Program-made: the position numbers and the translations under genes | Shown: one piece after another, positions 36,609-50,055 of the stretch | Numbering within the stretch: the first letter of the stretch is position 1 | Layout: every line of letters begins with the position of its first letter | NCBI GenBank assembly: GCA_020226215.1 | Contig: CM035228.1 | Span: 68,235,989 to 68,299,988, forward strand | Reading direction: 5' to 3' | DNA from: Sindora glabra | Lineage: Eukaryota; Streptophyta; Magnoliopsida; Fabales; Fabaceae | Length of the DNA: 64,000 nt | The notes under the pieces: generated by a model | Databases searched by the model: none | Told to the model about the DNA's origin: nothing | What the model saw: the letters and a program-made list of their open reading frames with translations, nothing else

Positions 36609-37210
36609 ATGGAATAGTGGTTCAAAGAAGAATATGATCCATATGGGTTTGTGGAGAGTGTGATAGGAGAAGAACCTAGAGAATTAGACTGGGTTGATAC
36701 TCCGAGAGACCTAAAAGAATTTATGCACACTTTGTATAAAAGAACTGCACGCAATAAGATCCTGATGACAAACTTCTTGTTTAAAGTCAGACTTTTGAGA
36801 AAGAATCTCAGCTGTAGAGGAAAAGTGTTCCCTAATCACTTTTGGTTTCATAACTTAATGAATACAATTCCAGATGATGACTTCTGGATTCCAATTAAAA
36901 AGACCTTATAGTAATGCAAAGACTACTCATTAGGGACCATCAAATGCCTTGACTTAGAAAGATGTATAGAAGAATTAAGACAATAGAAAATCCATTATTT
37001 CAAATATAATTAGGGAAAAACTATCCTAATGTCACAATTCTAAAATATGAAGAGTGCAGTCATTTTGGATACAACTCTCTTGAAAAAGGACTACACTTAA
37101 AGGGTCCATTTAAAGCTTTGAATGTACACACCTTTGGCTCACCCTATTCCAAGAATCCACCAAATTTGTTCAACAAGTTTGACGAAATGAAGGCATTGAA
37201 ACCTGAATAA
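36609..37210 (+). pseudogene. Unassigned ORF upstream of gag in the copia element (decayed)
   Basis: From ATG 36609 the frame reads ME*WFKEEYDPYGFV with a TAG at codon 3, then stays open to TAG 36909-36911 through LDWVDTPRDLKEFMHTLYKR and VFPNHFWFHNLMNT. A neighbouring frame continues from about 36914 (RLLIRDHQMP, YEECSHFGYNSLEKGLHLKG, NVHTFGSPYSKNPP) to TAA at 37208-37210, with two in-frame stops. In total it is about 200 codons with normal amino-acid composition, so it looks like a former protein-coding region. It does not resemble copia Gag (which follows at 37.6 kb), and I do not recognise the family. Confidence 0.5.
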
Positions 37211-37584
37211 AAAGCTAGAATAGAATCATAAGCATTGAATGCTTTATTTTGATGTATTCATTTCCTTTGTTTTAATAAGATTACTTTGAGAACATGTTGA
37301 ATGTTTATTGGGTTCTTATTATTATTTGATGGATGATTAAATATTGTTTATTTGATGTGCATTTATTTTTTATAATATCCTATATTTGAATGGGAGCTCT
37401 TGTATTATATTTTTTATGATAAAAGCAACATAAAGTGTTATGTTTGCATGAAAGTGATCTTGATACAAAATAATGATAATATTTAGGCAAATATAGAATA
37501 GGGGTATGACAAACGTAAGCTCCTGACCATGAACTAAGTAGTGTCATTATTGTTCTATGTGAGAACTATGCAAATAACGACATG

Positions 37585-38460
37585 GTATACTCATAAAAAA
37601 TGTTTATACGTTTAACAGAATAGCCATCAAAAACATAATTGCTGAATTAAACAAGGGTGGCAAGTTAAATGAGGACAACTGGGACATTTGACATCGAAAA
37701 ATATCATACATCTTAGAAGAGCAAGATGCTCTAGAAGTCCTAAATAATGTCATGCTAGAACCTAAAACTAGGAACACAGCTCAGCATAGAAGAGATGCTG
37801 AGGCATATGCTGTTTCGAAGAAAAAGAACAGCATTACTCGCATCACCTTTTAAATGCAATGGCAGATGACCTCATGTGCAAATATGAAAATTACCCAACT
37901 ACTCAGGGAATGTGGATCGCCCTGAAAGAAAATTTTGGTGGTACTTCTACCACCAAATTGAGAAGATTCGCAATCAAATTTGACACATACAAACTTTGGC
38001 CTAATACATTGATGAAACAACATTTACAAGAAATGTCAAATATGATTCATGAGCTGAAAATAGTAGGTCATGAACTTTCTGACGAGCAGCAAGTGCAAGC
38101 AGTGATTAGATCACTTCCTACTAGTTGATAACTTATAAAGGTCAACCTGACTCACAATGACAGCATAGTAACCTTTGATGATGTGGCAAGACATCTAGAA
38201 CTTAAAGATAAACGTTTATGGACTTATAAATCCTCTGGACAAGTGTATATGGCTGAAGGAGCAGGTCCCTCTAATTCTAAGCCTAAATATAAGAAAGGAA
38301 AAAAGTTTTAGAAAAGAAAAATTGGGCCCAATTCTCAAGGCAAGAAAACCTTTAAAAAGAAGAAGAAAAAGTGTGGGGCAAAGAACTTTGATCTCAAGAA
38401 GATCAAATGTTACGCCTGCTAAAGAATGGGCCATTTCACTTGAGATTACACTTAGTAAAA
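37585..38460 (+). pseudogene. Copia gag (UBN2-type) with broken zinc knuckle
   Basis: Fragments read LNEDNWDI*HRKISYILEEQD, then after a frame change MADDLMCKYENYPTTQGMWIALKENFGG and HELKIVGHELSDEQQVQAVIRSLPTS (37859-38128), the core of the gag-polypeptide domain of plant copia elements. The CCHC knuckle at 38408-38449 reads CYAC*RMGHFT*DYT: it has two stops, and the last Cys is replaced by Tyr. The Gag of this copy cannot be functional. Confidence 0.85.
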
Positions 38461-38539
38461 TGAACAAAATAAGGTATTACTGGATACCTATTTCAAACAT
38501 TTTTCATATATTTCTAGTACTATTTTTTTAACAGAATCT

Positions 38540-38770
38540 CATCCTTTATGGATTTTGGATTTAGGTGTCATAAACCATGTGAGTAAGGATCAAGGATCCT
38601 ATATAGAGTATCGTTATTTGTCAAGTCAGAGCAGGTGGCTTTATATAGGAAATAATGTGAGGATTAAAGTCAAAGGCATTGGAACATGCAAATTGGATTT
38701 GCGTGGAGGAAGAACTTTAATCCTAGATGATGTACTTTATACACCTGACATTCGATGAAATTTAGTTTTC
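38540..38770 (+). pseudogene. Copia aspartic protease remnant
   Basis: WILDLGVINHVS replaces the usual WILDSGASNHV, so the catalytic D(S/T)G triad is now DLG. It is followed by YIGNNVRIKVKGIGTCKL and LILDDVLYTPDIR, typical of copia protease, then a stop. Inactive. Confidence 0.8.
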
Positions 38771-38944
38771 TTTTGTTTTCTACTTAATTTCAGTTTTTCA
38801 ATTAACTTTCATGACAATGTTGCTGACATTTCAAAAGATGATGTATTTTATGGTTCTAGTTTTATTTTCAATGGATTTGTCATTTTGAATGTTTTTAACA
38901 ATACTACTTTCGATTGCTTTACTACTTCCATTTTAAATTTAAAT

Positions 38945-39870
38945 GTTAAAATGGACACCTGGCACGTTAGACTAGGACATATAAATCAAAATAGAATGAT
39001 TAAACCAGTAAAAAAAAGATTGCTAGGCCCAATTTCAAAATTGAAAATGTCCTTGTGTGAACATTGTCTAGTTGGTAAAGTAACTAGAAAACCATTTGGA
39101 AAAGAAACTAGGGCAGAAACTCCATTAAAATTAGTTCACTCCGATATATGTGGTCCTTTGAGTGTGAGGGTAAGACACGGAGCCTGGTATTTCATCACTT
39201 TCATTGATGATTACTCACAATACAATCATATCTATTTGATTTCACATAAGTTAGAAGCATTAGAGTGTTTCAGATGTTATTTAAATGAAGTCGAGAATCA
39301 AATAGATAAGAAAGTTAAAGTACTAAGAATTGACTGTGGACGTGAATATTTATTCGAACAATTCAAAGAGCTCTATGAAGAGAAAGGATAATAAGACAAT
39401 TAACAATCCTTAGTACTCCACAATAAAATAGAGTAGCTAAAAAAAGAAATAGGACTCTTCTAGACATGGTTAGATCAATGATGGCACAAGCAAATCTACC
39501 ATTTTCATATTAGGGATATGCCATCTTAACAGTAACCTTCATACTTAATCATGTGCCCTTAAAATCTGTTACATCCATTCTCTATGAATTATGGACAAAA
39601 CGCAAACCTGATTTGAGTATTGTAAGACCGTGGGGGTTTACTGCGTATGTTCATGATACTTCCCATAAATATGAAAAATTAGGTTCAAGAGGAAAGAAAT
39701 GTATCTTTATAAGATATTCAAAATTATCTAAGGGATATGTTTTCATTAGTGAAAATGAGAATGGAATAGTAACAGAACTTGAATCAAGAGATACCACATT
39801 TTTGGAAAGTGAATTCCTTAACAGAGGAGAAATTGATCGAATTGTATCCTTTTATGAGTTACAGGATTAA
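38945..39870 (+). pseudogene. Copia integrase remnant
   Basis: The GAG-pre-integrase HHCC finger is preserved (WHVRLGHINQNRM...CEHCLVGK), as are the first two acidic positions (HSDICGP, TFIDDYS). The frame closes at 39389-39391. After a break, the third catalytic position, normally Glu in NGVAERRN, reads NRVAKKRN. A downstream open stretch, 39553-39870, has the C-terminal integrase motif (GFTAYVHDTS...GKKCIFIRYSKLSKGYVF). Confidence 0.88.
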
Positions 39871-40129
39871 ATGGATAGTAATATTGAATCTTATCCATCT
39901 TATCCAAGTGGGAGCTCTTAAAGAACCCCTGCCGATCCAAGTGGGAGCTTTGAGAGAGTAAGTGAAAATCCTATATTTAAAGAAGATATGGTATAGGAAA
40001 CCCTATTATAAAAAAGTAAAAGAGGAAGTATACCTAAAAGGTGCTTTTCGATTGAAGGATCAACTCTTATGGTCACTCCTAAAGATGAAGAAGAGCCAAA
40101 AATAGTTCAAGAAGCTCTAAGTTCTCCTG

Positions 40130-41660
40130 TTAAGGAATAATAGAAGAAAGTGATAGAGGAAGAGATAGACTCAATGAAAACTAACCAAGTTTAGAAAATA
40201 ATTGACCTACCATTTGGCCGAAAAGCAATAGGGAATAAGTGAATTCTCAAAATTAAAAGAAAGGCAGATGGATCAATTGAGAGATATAAAGCTTGACTAG
40301 TTGCAAAGGGATATACACAACAGGAAGAAATAGATTATGAGGAGATATTCTCACTTGTTATTTGTTTTAATTCAATTAGATTACTCCTAGCCATAGTAGC
40401 ACACTTAGATTTAAAATTACATCAAATGGATGTAAAAACTACTTTTCTCAATAGAGAACTGAATGAAGAAATCTACATGGAACAACTAGTAGGTTTCATA
40501 CAAAAGAGAGAAGAAAAGAAAGTTTATAAACTCCAAAGGTCCATTTACGGACTTAAACAGTCATCCGGACAATGGTATTTGAAGTTTCATCGAGCGATAA
40601 CCTTATATAACTTCCAAATGATTGAGGAAGACCATTGTGTTTATATTAAGCGACATGAAGAAAATCTTCTAATATTATCCCTTTATGTGGATGACATACT
40701 ATTGGCTGGGAATAACATGAATTCGATCATGGTCATTAAGGAATGGCTATCCTCAAATTTTGAGATGAAAGACATGGGTGAAGCAAATTATATTCTTAGA
40801 ATCAAAATCTTTAGGGATCACTCCAAGAAACTTGTTCCCCTTTCTCAAGAAAATTATATATGAAGAATTCTTGAGAAATTTAATATGAAAGATGGTAAAC
40901 CCATGGATACCCTTGTAAATAAGAGTGAACTGTTGAGTCAAGAAATGTACCCTTAGAATGAGTCTGAAAAGAAATCAATGGATAAAGTTCCTTATTCTAG
41001 TGCGTTAGGAAGTCTAATATACACAATGATGTGTACAAGATCGAATATTTGCCATGTGGTCGGACTCATAAGCAGATACCAATCAACCTAGGACAGAAGC
41101 ATTGGAAAGCTGTCAAAAGAATATTGAGATATTTAAAAAGCGCCATCGATTATGCGCTATTCTATCAAGGAGACGACTTATGCGTAGTTGGATATTCTGA
41201 TGCGAATTGGGCAAGAGACCTGGACGAGAGAAAATCCACATCGGGCTACTCATTCTTGCTAAATAATGGTGTCATATCATGGCGTAGCAAGAAACAGACA
41301 TGCATTACATTATCAACGATGGAAGCAGAGTTTGTGACATATTCTTCAACGATACAAGAGGCAATATAGCTAAAAAGATTTGTAGAACATCTGGGGATTT
41401 ATGGTGAGAATTTAAATCTTATCCTGATATATTGTGATAGTCAAGCAGCCATCGCCTATACAAAGGATCTAAAATATCATAGCAAAACTAAGCATATAGA
41501 ATCAAAGTATTACTTTGTAAGAGATGCAATAGCATAGAAAAAGGTCACCATCTAACACATTTCTACGCAAAAGATGATTGCAAATCCTTTTACTAAGGCT
41601 ATACCTAAAGATATATATATTGAGCATGTAAAGTCTCTTGGTATGGTAGAATGTAATTAA
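40130..41660 (+). pseudogene. Copia reverse transcriptase and RNase H remnant
   Basis: RT motifs are visible in order: ADGSIERYKA*LVAKGYTQ, MDVKTTFLNRELNEEIYM, YGLKQSSGQWYLKF, and the catalytic LYVDDILLAGNN, followed by FEMKDMGEANYILRIKI. RNase H follows, with VGYSDANWARD, LSTMEAEFV, IYCDSQAAI and SKTKHIESKYYFVRD. The last stop is at 41658-41660. About eight internal stops interrupt the frame. Several lie where Trp, Gln or Arg codons are expected, consistent with C-to-T decay. Confidence 0.92.
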
Positions 41661-42766
41661 ACTTTTTTGAAATTGAAATGAATAAAATATGCCTTTTATT
41701 CAATTACAAGTGTTATTATATGTGTATGAGTATGCAAATGTCGAGTATGTTATACAGGTTGATAAGGTTAGTTCTCTCACACGAACAATTGCCTCTAACG
41801 CTCAAAAGAAGCAGGGTGGAGATTAGACATGTGTTCACTAATGTAACTATGAGAAATGTTATGTTTTTGGTAAAGAAGTAACACAAAAATCAAATATGTT
41901 GCCTCAACGATGTAAAGTTGAGATGAGATCCAAAATACAAATATGGATCGTATGGATCGAATCTTAGAATTCCCACCTTCCACAATACTTATAGCCATAC
42001 AATGAGTTCTTCACATACTGACGTCAAAAGGAGTCGAATGATGTGGAAGAATTCAGGTTAGGTACTGTGTGTGCCTGAACTAAAGTTTGTACGGTGTTAC
42101 TAATAAAATCGACATATGCCTTTACACTAAAAGGAGAATATATAGCATGTGATTCATACCATATGTGCAAAAAAATTGCAAATAGGAAGCAAGTGAAAGA
42201 TCTCTAGTTCATTGTTATATGAGTCCCTGAAAAGAAATATTCTTTTCAAAGATACCCTTTAATTTTGACGATATCATAGAGAAATAATGCAGTGTTCGCT
42301 ACCTTAGTATACATCCTATGATCATGGTATATACAGTCTAAAGGATAAAATACTAGGAAAGCAACTATTTTAAATCAAAGTGATATACGGGCGAAAGAAA
42401 GATTTTTTTATATATACACAATTATGCTAGTGTCTGACACATGTCCGCTATGAAGTTAATTTTGGTAACATCATAAGTGTGGACGTTGTGCATATGTGGA
42501 TTGTAATCTGAGCTTATGGTAAAGCTCATAAGGGATTAGATTTGCAAATGAAAAGTGTATATGGGAAATATAGGGCATTTGAGGCATAATATAAATAACG
42601 AGAAGTATAGGTTGTCTTGTGCTAATTCTATATAAGAATTTCTAATACAAGAACACCTAAGATGATGTCATGCCCACGCGGTCATGACAATGTAACGAGT
42701 ATGAAAATCATAAAGAGAGAATAAGATTATATGATGTGGCTCATCCCATTATGTGTGACTGGGAAA

Positions 42767-43234
42767 TGATGAATGTAGGGACACCTATTATGGGTGATCC
42801 ATATTTATCATGATTTTAGATAAATATTTAATTTATTATTCAAATTTGAATTCAAAAATAAAAGTTAATTTTTAGTAACTGATTGAGGAGTGGGAGATAT
42901 GGAGAAAGAAATAACCACCCACTCCCTTCTGAAGAAGTTAATAGTGAGAAACAAAAGAAAAAAAGTGAATACGAGATATTCAATTTTTCTCTTAAGAGAG
43001 CCAAAAATATTCTTTTAGAGAATTCTTTATCTTCTTCTTCTTCTTTCTACAAGAAACTGTGTGGTTCTTTTTTTATTTTGGTGCAATTATCATGGACACA
43101 AGTCAAGCTAGTACAAAGGTGATTCTTGACATTCGTGTAGTGGAGTGCAACATTAGGATCCCAAAAGCTAAAAATCCAGTATATATATTCTGCATTCTAT
43201 TTTTGGGTTAATTATATCATTTAATTTCCTAACA
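42767..43234 (+). repeat. 3' LTR of the copia element
   Basis: Begins TGATGAATGTAGGGAC after a short purine tract (CTGGGAAA) and ends TTTCCTAACA. It is homologous to the 5' LTR and includes a short extra segment near 42843 (TTTGAATTCAA). Confidence 0.93.
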
Positions 43235-44129
43235 GAAATTGAAAAAATAAATTGTGAAAAAACTAATTTAAAATTTTCAAAAATAAGTTTAAATAAGTTT
43301 TATCAATAATAATATCAGAAGAACCAAGTAAATAAGATAGAAATATATAAGAAATAAAGAACAAAACATTAAAGAAAAAAATCTAATTTTAGAGCAAAAT
43401 CCTAAATTTCTTATTCTTCAAGTCAAACTTATCTCAATTTATTTTAATTTTTTTAATCATAGGAGTGGTTAAATTACTATACACACATTTAAAGACCACT
43501 AATCAAATCTTGAATGTAGGTATAAAACCTTCAACAAATATCAAATATCATTTGAATAAAAAACTCTCAACTTTCAATTTTGGAACTAGAAGTAAGCTAC
43601 AAAACTTATAAACCCTTGGTGGCCTAACTTATCCCTAACATCATTTAGTCTAGTTTATTTATAAAATAGAATAATTTTGAACAAATTTGTGACATTTTTT
43701 ACAAAAATAAAATGAGATGTATTATTTAAAAATCTAGCATATTGGCTAGGTTGACCCATATTTTTTTACATATAAAATATATAAATATATATATATGAAA
43801 TTTATAAAGATTAATTTAATTTTAAAATATATAATTAAATAAAATAATTAATTATGTGGATGATAAGTTTTAAATTCAAGATCCTGAATAATTTATACAT
43901 TATAAGTTTTCAAATTTAATAGGAAAAAATTCAATCATCTCAAAATTAAAATTAAAAGAGGAAGCTTTTTGCCTTTTCATGCTTTTTTTTTAAATTTCAA
44001 ATGAGGCGTATTGGATTATAAATTAAGCTCATATAAAGTGTAAAATACATTTTAAAAAGTAAAATGAGATATTTCATCAATTCATATATACTTTCTTAAA
44101 GTGTATAAAAGAAATAATTAATATTTATC

Positions 44130-44665
44130 ATACAATTATTTATACTATATAGAGATACATTAAGCATTATATAATATAAGAGTTTATACTATATGTATAT
44201 TTGATATAACAAACAAGATAATTTATAACTTATTACTTAATCAATAAATTATAAACTAACTTCACAAAGTAGCGTATAACTTATAACTTGTTAAGCCCTT
44301 TAGAAAATGTGTATTTGATATAATAAACAAGATAATTTATAACTTATTGCTTAATTAATAAATTATAAACTAACTTCACAAAGTAGTGTATAACTTATAA
44401 CTTGTTAAGCCCTTTAGAAAACTTTATCTTATTTTATTTACTTTTATTAATATATATGTGTTAATTAATCAATTAATATTTATCATACAATTATTTATAC
44501 TATATAGAGATACATTAAGCATTATGTAATATAAGAGTTTATACTATATGTGTATTTGATATAACAAACAAGATAATTTATAACTTATTGCTTAGTCAAT
44601 AAATTATAAACTAACTTCACAAAATAATGTATAACATATAACTTGTTAAGCCTTTTAGAAAAATT
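44130..44665. repeat. Local partial tandem duplications in unit B
   Basis: A block with GATAATTTATAACTTATT...CTAACTTCACAAAGTAG...CTTGTTAAGCCCTTTAGAAAA occurs three times: about 44130-44307, about 44308-44421 (5'-truncated) and about 44478-44665. Unit A holds a related block at 20320-20760. Confidence 0.8.
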
Positions 44666-47600
44666 TATCTTATTTAATTTACTTTTATTAATATATATAT
44701 GTATATGTGTTAATTAATTAATTATTGTAAATAAGTTTAGGGTAAGAACTTAATTGAGTAAAATTGAATTTTATAACGCTAATAGGAAAAATGGAACTAG
44801 GTATGAGCCAGCGCATAATTAAAATTAAGTAAATGTGTATTGAAGATATTTAGAAATTATATTGCATTTTTAACCTTAAATTATTCCTAAAATTACAAAA
44901 ATATTCTCAAGGCATTAAAAGCCCCCCCTAAATTCCATCTTTTCTAGAAAATTCCTCACAATCACTAAGCTAGTCACCCCAATCCTCTTTTACTCTTCTT
45001 CCTTCATTTTTCTTTCTCAACTTGTAGCAAGAAATCATGTTTCTACTTTCATGGAAATCATCATTAATTTCAAGTTAAACAAGGTAAACTTAGCAAATCT
45101 AAGTTTTGATATCCTATTCTTCTAATTTTGCTAATGATAAGGGAAATAAAGAATTTAGGAGATTCATTTGAAATTTCTTAGTTTTAGATTAATTAGAACA
45201 ATTTGGCTACTTATTCCACATCCTTCCATCTTCTTCATATTTAAGTAAGTACATGCTTTACTTAACCAACTTGTGAATATTGAGTTTTTTTTTTTTTTAA
45301 ATTGATGTTTGAATGTTTTTGGAAATGATTGATGATTAAGTAGTCAAATTGTTACTTGTATGGTTTATTGTGATCAATGCACTCGAAATTGGTTAAGAAT
45401 GATACTTGTCATGAATTCTAGGTTAATATTTGTTGTATAATGCTAAGTATGGAAGAAATGGCAAACTTCTTAAATTTAAGCTATAGTCAAATACGATAAT
45501 TAAGTATAGCCTATATAGCCTTGAAAAGTATTCCCAATAGGCTATATTTAATTACCATAGTTGAATATCTAAGAAAGTAGTTGCCTCTAGAATAATGTTA
45601 ATAGGCCATATTTGAGTACCATCATTGATTTAGGCCTTGTAGGAATAATGTTAGTTTGTATCAATTCAAACTCTGCTAAAAATATTCTTTTGAAATTATT
45701 TATAAAATTTATTTATTTATTAACAACTATATAATGATACCAAAATTAAGTAAAGCAAGCTAGTGGAAATTAGGAAATAAGTTCTGTGCCAATCACAACC
45801 AAGTGGGTCATGACATAGGCTCTATTTCATGTAATAAATAAGTTATTTTATTACTAATAACCTAATTAATAAGCTCAATAAATTATAAACTAACTTCTAG
45901 AAATATTTTAGAGATGTTTCATATATTAACTTATTGAAAAAAATAAGTTATGATTTAATGAGCTACCTTAAATAGCTTATAAGTAGCTTTATAATTTTTT
46001 TTAAATTTATCCTTTTTTTATTAATTTATAACCTATGTCATTCATTAATATAAATTATTTTAATATATATTTCTATTAATATATCTTCTTATATCATTTC
46101 GTAATTTTAACTAATTCAACTACTAATTTTGTAAAACACTTTTTACATAATTAACTAACCTATCAGTTATCAATTAACTTATTAACTATCAATCAATTTA
46201 TCAACTATTAGTTAACTTATCAGTTACTTGAGTAAAGCAGAGCCATAAGCTACTAGTTTTTTAAAAAAAATTTAAATTTTTTCATCTTCTTTTAATTAAA
46301 TAATAACCTATATCTTAATTATGTAAATAAATATTTGATATATTCTCATTAATTTAATATAAATAAATAAAAAATAAGTAAAAAAATAAATATATAATGT
46401 CATAAATATAATTAATTAAATTTTAGAAAATTATATCCTTGTTTTGAATATTTTCATTTGATTAATATAATTTTATCTCAAAATAATATGGATTAATTTA
46501 ATTGATATATCTATTTATATTAATATATCCTTTTGTGACATTTCACATTTTTTAACTAATTCAATAATTAGTTTTCTCAAACATTTCAAATCTAATCAAC
46601 TGACTTATTAGATACTAGTTAACTTATTAGTTAGTAATTAACTATGTCAAGTAGAATTTATGTAAGATATTGTGTAAATGTAAAGAAATAAGGCTATGAC
46701 TCTATTTTGCATATGTAACTAATAAATTAGTAAATAGTTAATAAATTAATTAATAACTAATAAGTTAATTAATTATATAAGAAATATTTTATAAAATTAA
46801 TTATTAAATTAGTTACAAATGTGAAATAATATAAAAGAATATATTAATATGAATAGATACATAAATTAAATTAATTTATATTTATTTAAAGATCGAATTA
46901 TGTTAATACAATTAAAATGTTTAAAATAATGATATAATTACCTAAATTTAATTAAGTATGTTTTATAATCTTATATATTTATTTAATTACATAAATTTTA
47001 TTTACTTATTATTCAAGAGTATGTGTAACTTAGACTACATTCAAGGGGTTTGTGTATTTTGCTCAAGAGAAAAAAAAAGGAAAACAAGCAACTGAACAAA
47101 TAATAAGAGTTATAAAAATAGAATGTGTGATAAATTAATTTATTTAAATTAAATATTTAAATTATTTATAATGTTATATGATAAAAATTATATATATTAT
47201 CTTATATCTATATTACTTTGGATATCATTGCATAAGTTATAAAGAAATAAGAGTTGAAAATAAAATATATAATAAAATAATTCAATTCAATTAAATATTT
47301 AACTTATTTAAAATAAAATTAATTGAATATGAAAAAAAGAACAATAAAAAAATTTAATGGGATAAATAAAAAGAAGAAAAGCAATATATAATCATTAAAG
47401 TAATAATTAATGAGAATTAAAAATTAATTATGTAGTTAAGCAATTTAATTAAATGAAATAATAACAATGAAGCATAAATTAGATGATTAACTTATCTAAA
47501 ATTTTTTATAATAAATATAGAATATATCATATTATATTTATAATATTTAGCAATAATAGGTCGCATTTAAGAGTAGACAAAAAAAATTCATATAATAAGA

Positions 47601-48372
47601 TAAATAAAAAAGAGAAATAATAAATAAGCTATAAAATAATAAAAATTAAAAATAGAATATATAATTGAATAATTAAATTAAATTATACATTTAAATTGTT
47701 TAAAATTTTTTAAAATAAAAAATATATCCTATTATATCTATATTATTTAACGAATTGTAGTATGACCATAAGATATTATTTAACGAATTGTAGTATGACC
47801 ATAAGTAATAGAGATAGACATTTAAAAAAAGAACAAAATATACAATAAAATAAATAAAAAGAAGAGAAATAACATTTTGATGTTTAATAATATATTAAAA
47901 ATATATTATTATATAGATATAATAATTCAATATTGCCAATAAATATTTAATTTAAGATGTATAAGTGTACGTGTTTCCATGTTATTTTTAAGCCAATCCA
48001 AGCATTTCTACATTTAAGTTTCGATCTGTTGGGCCAATCCACCACATAATTCATTGAGTCATTTTTACAATTTTGCTTTTATGGGAAAATGAAGCACAAC
48101 CAAAAAGAGTACAAGAAAGTTCTCTAGGTTACACCTTTGCCACATGACTTTTTTTTATTTGTCAAATGGTATAGGTATGGATGTTCCTACTTTCCACCTA
48201 AGACATAGAAGACCTTACCCTAAAGAAATCACACAGGACATTTTTTGCAATTTGACTACCATTAAAAGTAGCAAATAATTAGGTTAAATGGATTTGGATG
48301 AAACATTATTGATACTAATAACTTTATATGTATCATGACCCATAATTCATATAAAAAAGGTTAAACTGAATC

Positions 48373-48374
<2 letters not shown>

Positions 48375-48428
<54 letters not shown>
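48375..48428. repeat. (TTA)n microsatellite
   Basis: About eighteen TTA/ATT trinucleotides in unit B. The equivalent place in unit A (25815) has only a few. Confidence 0.93.
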
Positions 48429-49794
48429 TCACCAGTATAATCTTTATTCTTATTGCCTTTTTACTATTAGTATTAGAAAATAATTTTATTATTAAGAATT
48501 TTAAATTTATATTTATATAATTTTTTTATATATTTTTGTCACTTATTGACATGAGTTCTTTTTTTTTTTTATTTTGAAAAGTATGAGTGGACGTAGGTTA
48601 GGTTAAATTGAGTTTTGCCTAAAATAAATTCAATTTATATAAAAATTATTTGGTCTAACATAACCTGTAAAACTATTGTAGTTTATATAAGTCTAATATG
48701 CCTATAAAATTTTTAAGATTTGACATAACTTATTAGTCTATTTAAGCTTATAAATTATATAACTCTTATAGACTAATAAAATTTTAATTAATATATATAT
48801 GCCTTAATGTCACAATTTTCCTTAAGGTGTGACCGACACGGACTCTAACTTATTGATTTCTAGTAGTTTATCCTATTTATAGGCCACACTTATCATCAAT
48901 TTAGAATATTGATTAACATTCATAATTTCTAAAAATTAAGGATTAGAAAATTTGTTTTCAAGTAAAAGAAAGGGTCAGGCTTACCTATAATTTTGGCATT
49001 TTTCAAAATAAGTTAGCATAACCAACATTCTTGTAGCATGACCTAAATCATTCACAATATCTACCCACTAAAGCATCTATTATAACCTAATGCCTTATAA
49101 AGAAGATTTTATCTATATACAAGCAAAATATCTATTATTGTCTGTGACTAAGCCAAGAGAATGTTGAAGGAATTATCATCACATAGTGGTAGTATAGGTG
49201 CATACATATGAGAATTTGTAAACAAAATCATAGAGGAAGGATTTATTAAATAAGCATCCTAAAATAATGAATCATAAATAATTAGAATCTTATCAATTGG
49301 ATTTACCTCCCTTACTTATAACTATTCATTTACATATTTCCAAAACTGAATCATTAGTAAACATAATATACTCATGAATAACATCAGAGTTTCACAATTT
49401 CTTGGACTCAAGAGTAGAAACATAACATTATCTCAAAATCACATAAAACAAAAAATGAAAAAGTCTTTTTATAACTCTCATCCATTCTTATTTCTCACTA
49501 GCATATCCTTGTTCTTGCAAGTCATCTTTATCCTTCATATGCATATATCAAATTCGACATCTAAATCATGAGTATAGTCAATTTGCCCCTGTCTCAATTC
49601 TTATATTCAATAATACAATTCAACTCAAGTTACAAAATAAATTAATTCATAGCACATTTCTATATCACAGCACCATTATGTCTCTTTATATGGCCTTACA
49701 TCATTTAATCATCTAATGTATAATAGCTCATTTTATCATCATGGAACAAAATAACATTTGACATCCTTATAATGATCATTGGCAAAAGTATATA

Positions 49795-50055
49795 GGACAT
49801 AATCAATTATATAATTCTAGAGAGTAACTCTGCGAAGGTATAATTAAGTATGTAATCAATTATAGAGGTTTAGAAGGTAAACCTTTTAAGTATATAATCA
49901 AATATGTAGTCGATTATGCCATTTTAAAGAATAAAGATCTCATGCATAATCAATTATGTAATTGATTATAATCCTTTAGAGAGAAAATTCTATTGGGGTC
50001 ATAATCGATATGTTTATCCAAAAGTGGGTTCCAGGAATATAATCAATTATCACAT
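49795..50055. repeat. Cluster of near-palindromic ATAATCAATTAT motifs (unit B)
   Basis: Counterpart of 27236-27505 with the same spacers and several point differences. Confidence 0.65.

Larger units (their letters stand above)
35002..43234 (+). mobile_element. Complete but decayed Ty1/copia LTR retrotransposon in unit B
   Basis: Two LTRs (35002-35454 and 42767-43234), a tRNA-iMet primer site, remnants of gag, protease, integrase, RT and RNase H in copia order, and a flanking 5-bp duplication (AAAAT at 34997-35001, GAAAT at 43235-43239; unit A's empty site has GAAAT). The internal region has many stops, so the copy is non-autonomous. An additional ORF lies between the primer site and gag, and about 1.1 kb of non-coding sequence separates the RNase H stop from the 3' LTR. 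Confidence 0.93.

Noticed and set aside
41678..42766. Small ORFs between the copia RNase H stop and the 3' LTR as accessory (env-like) genes
   Set aside because: Only short unrelated frames on both strands, with no membrane-protein or coiled-coil pattern.
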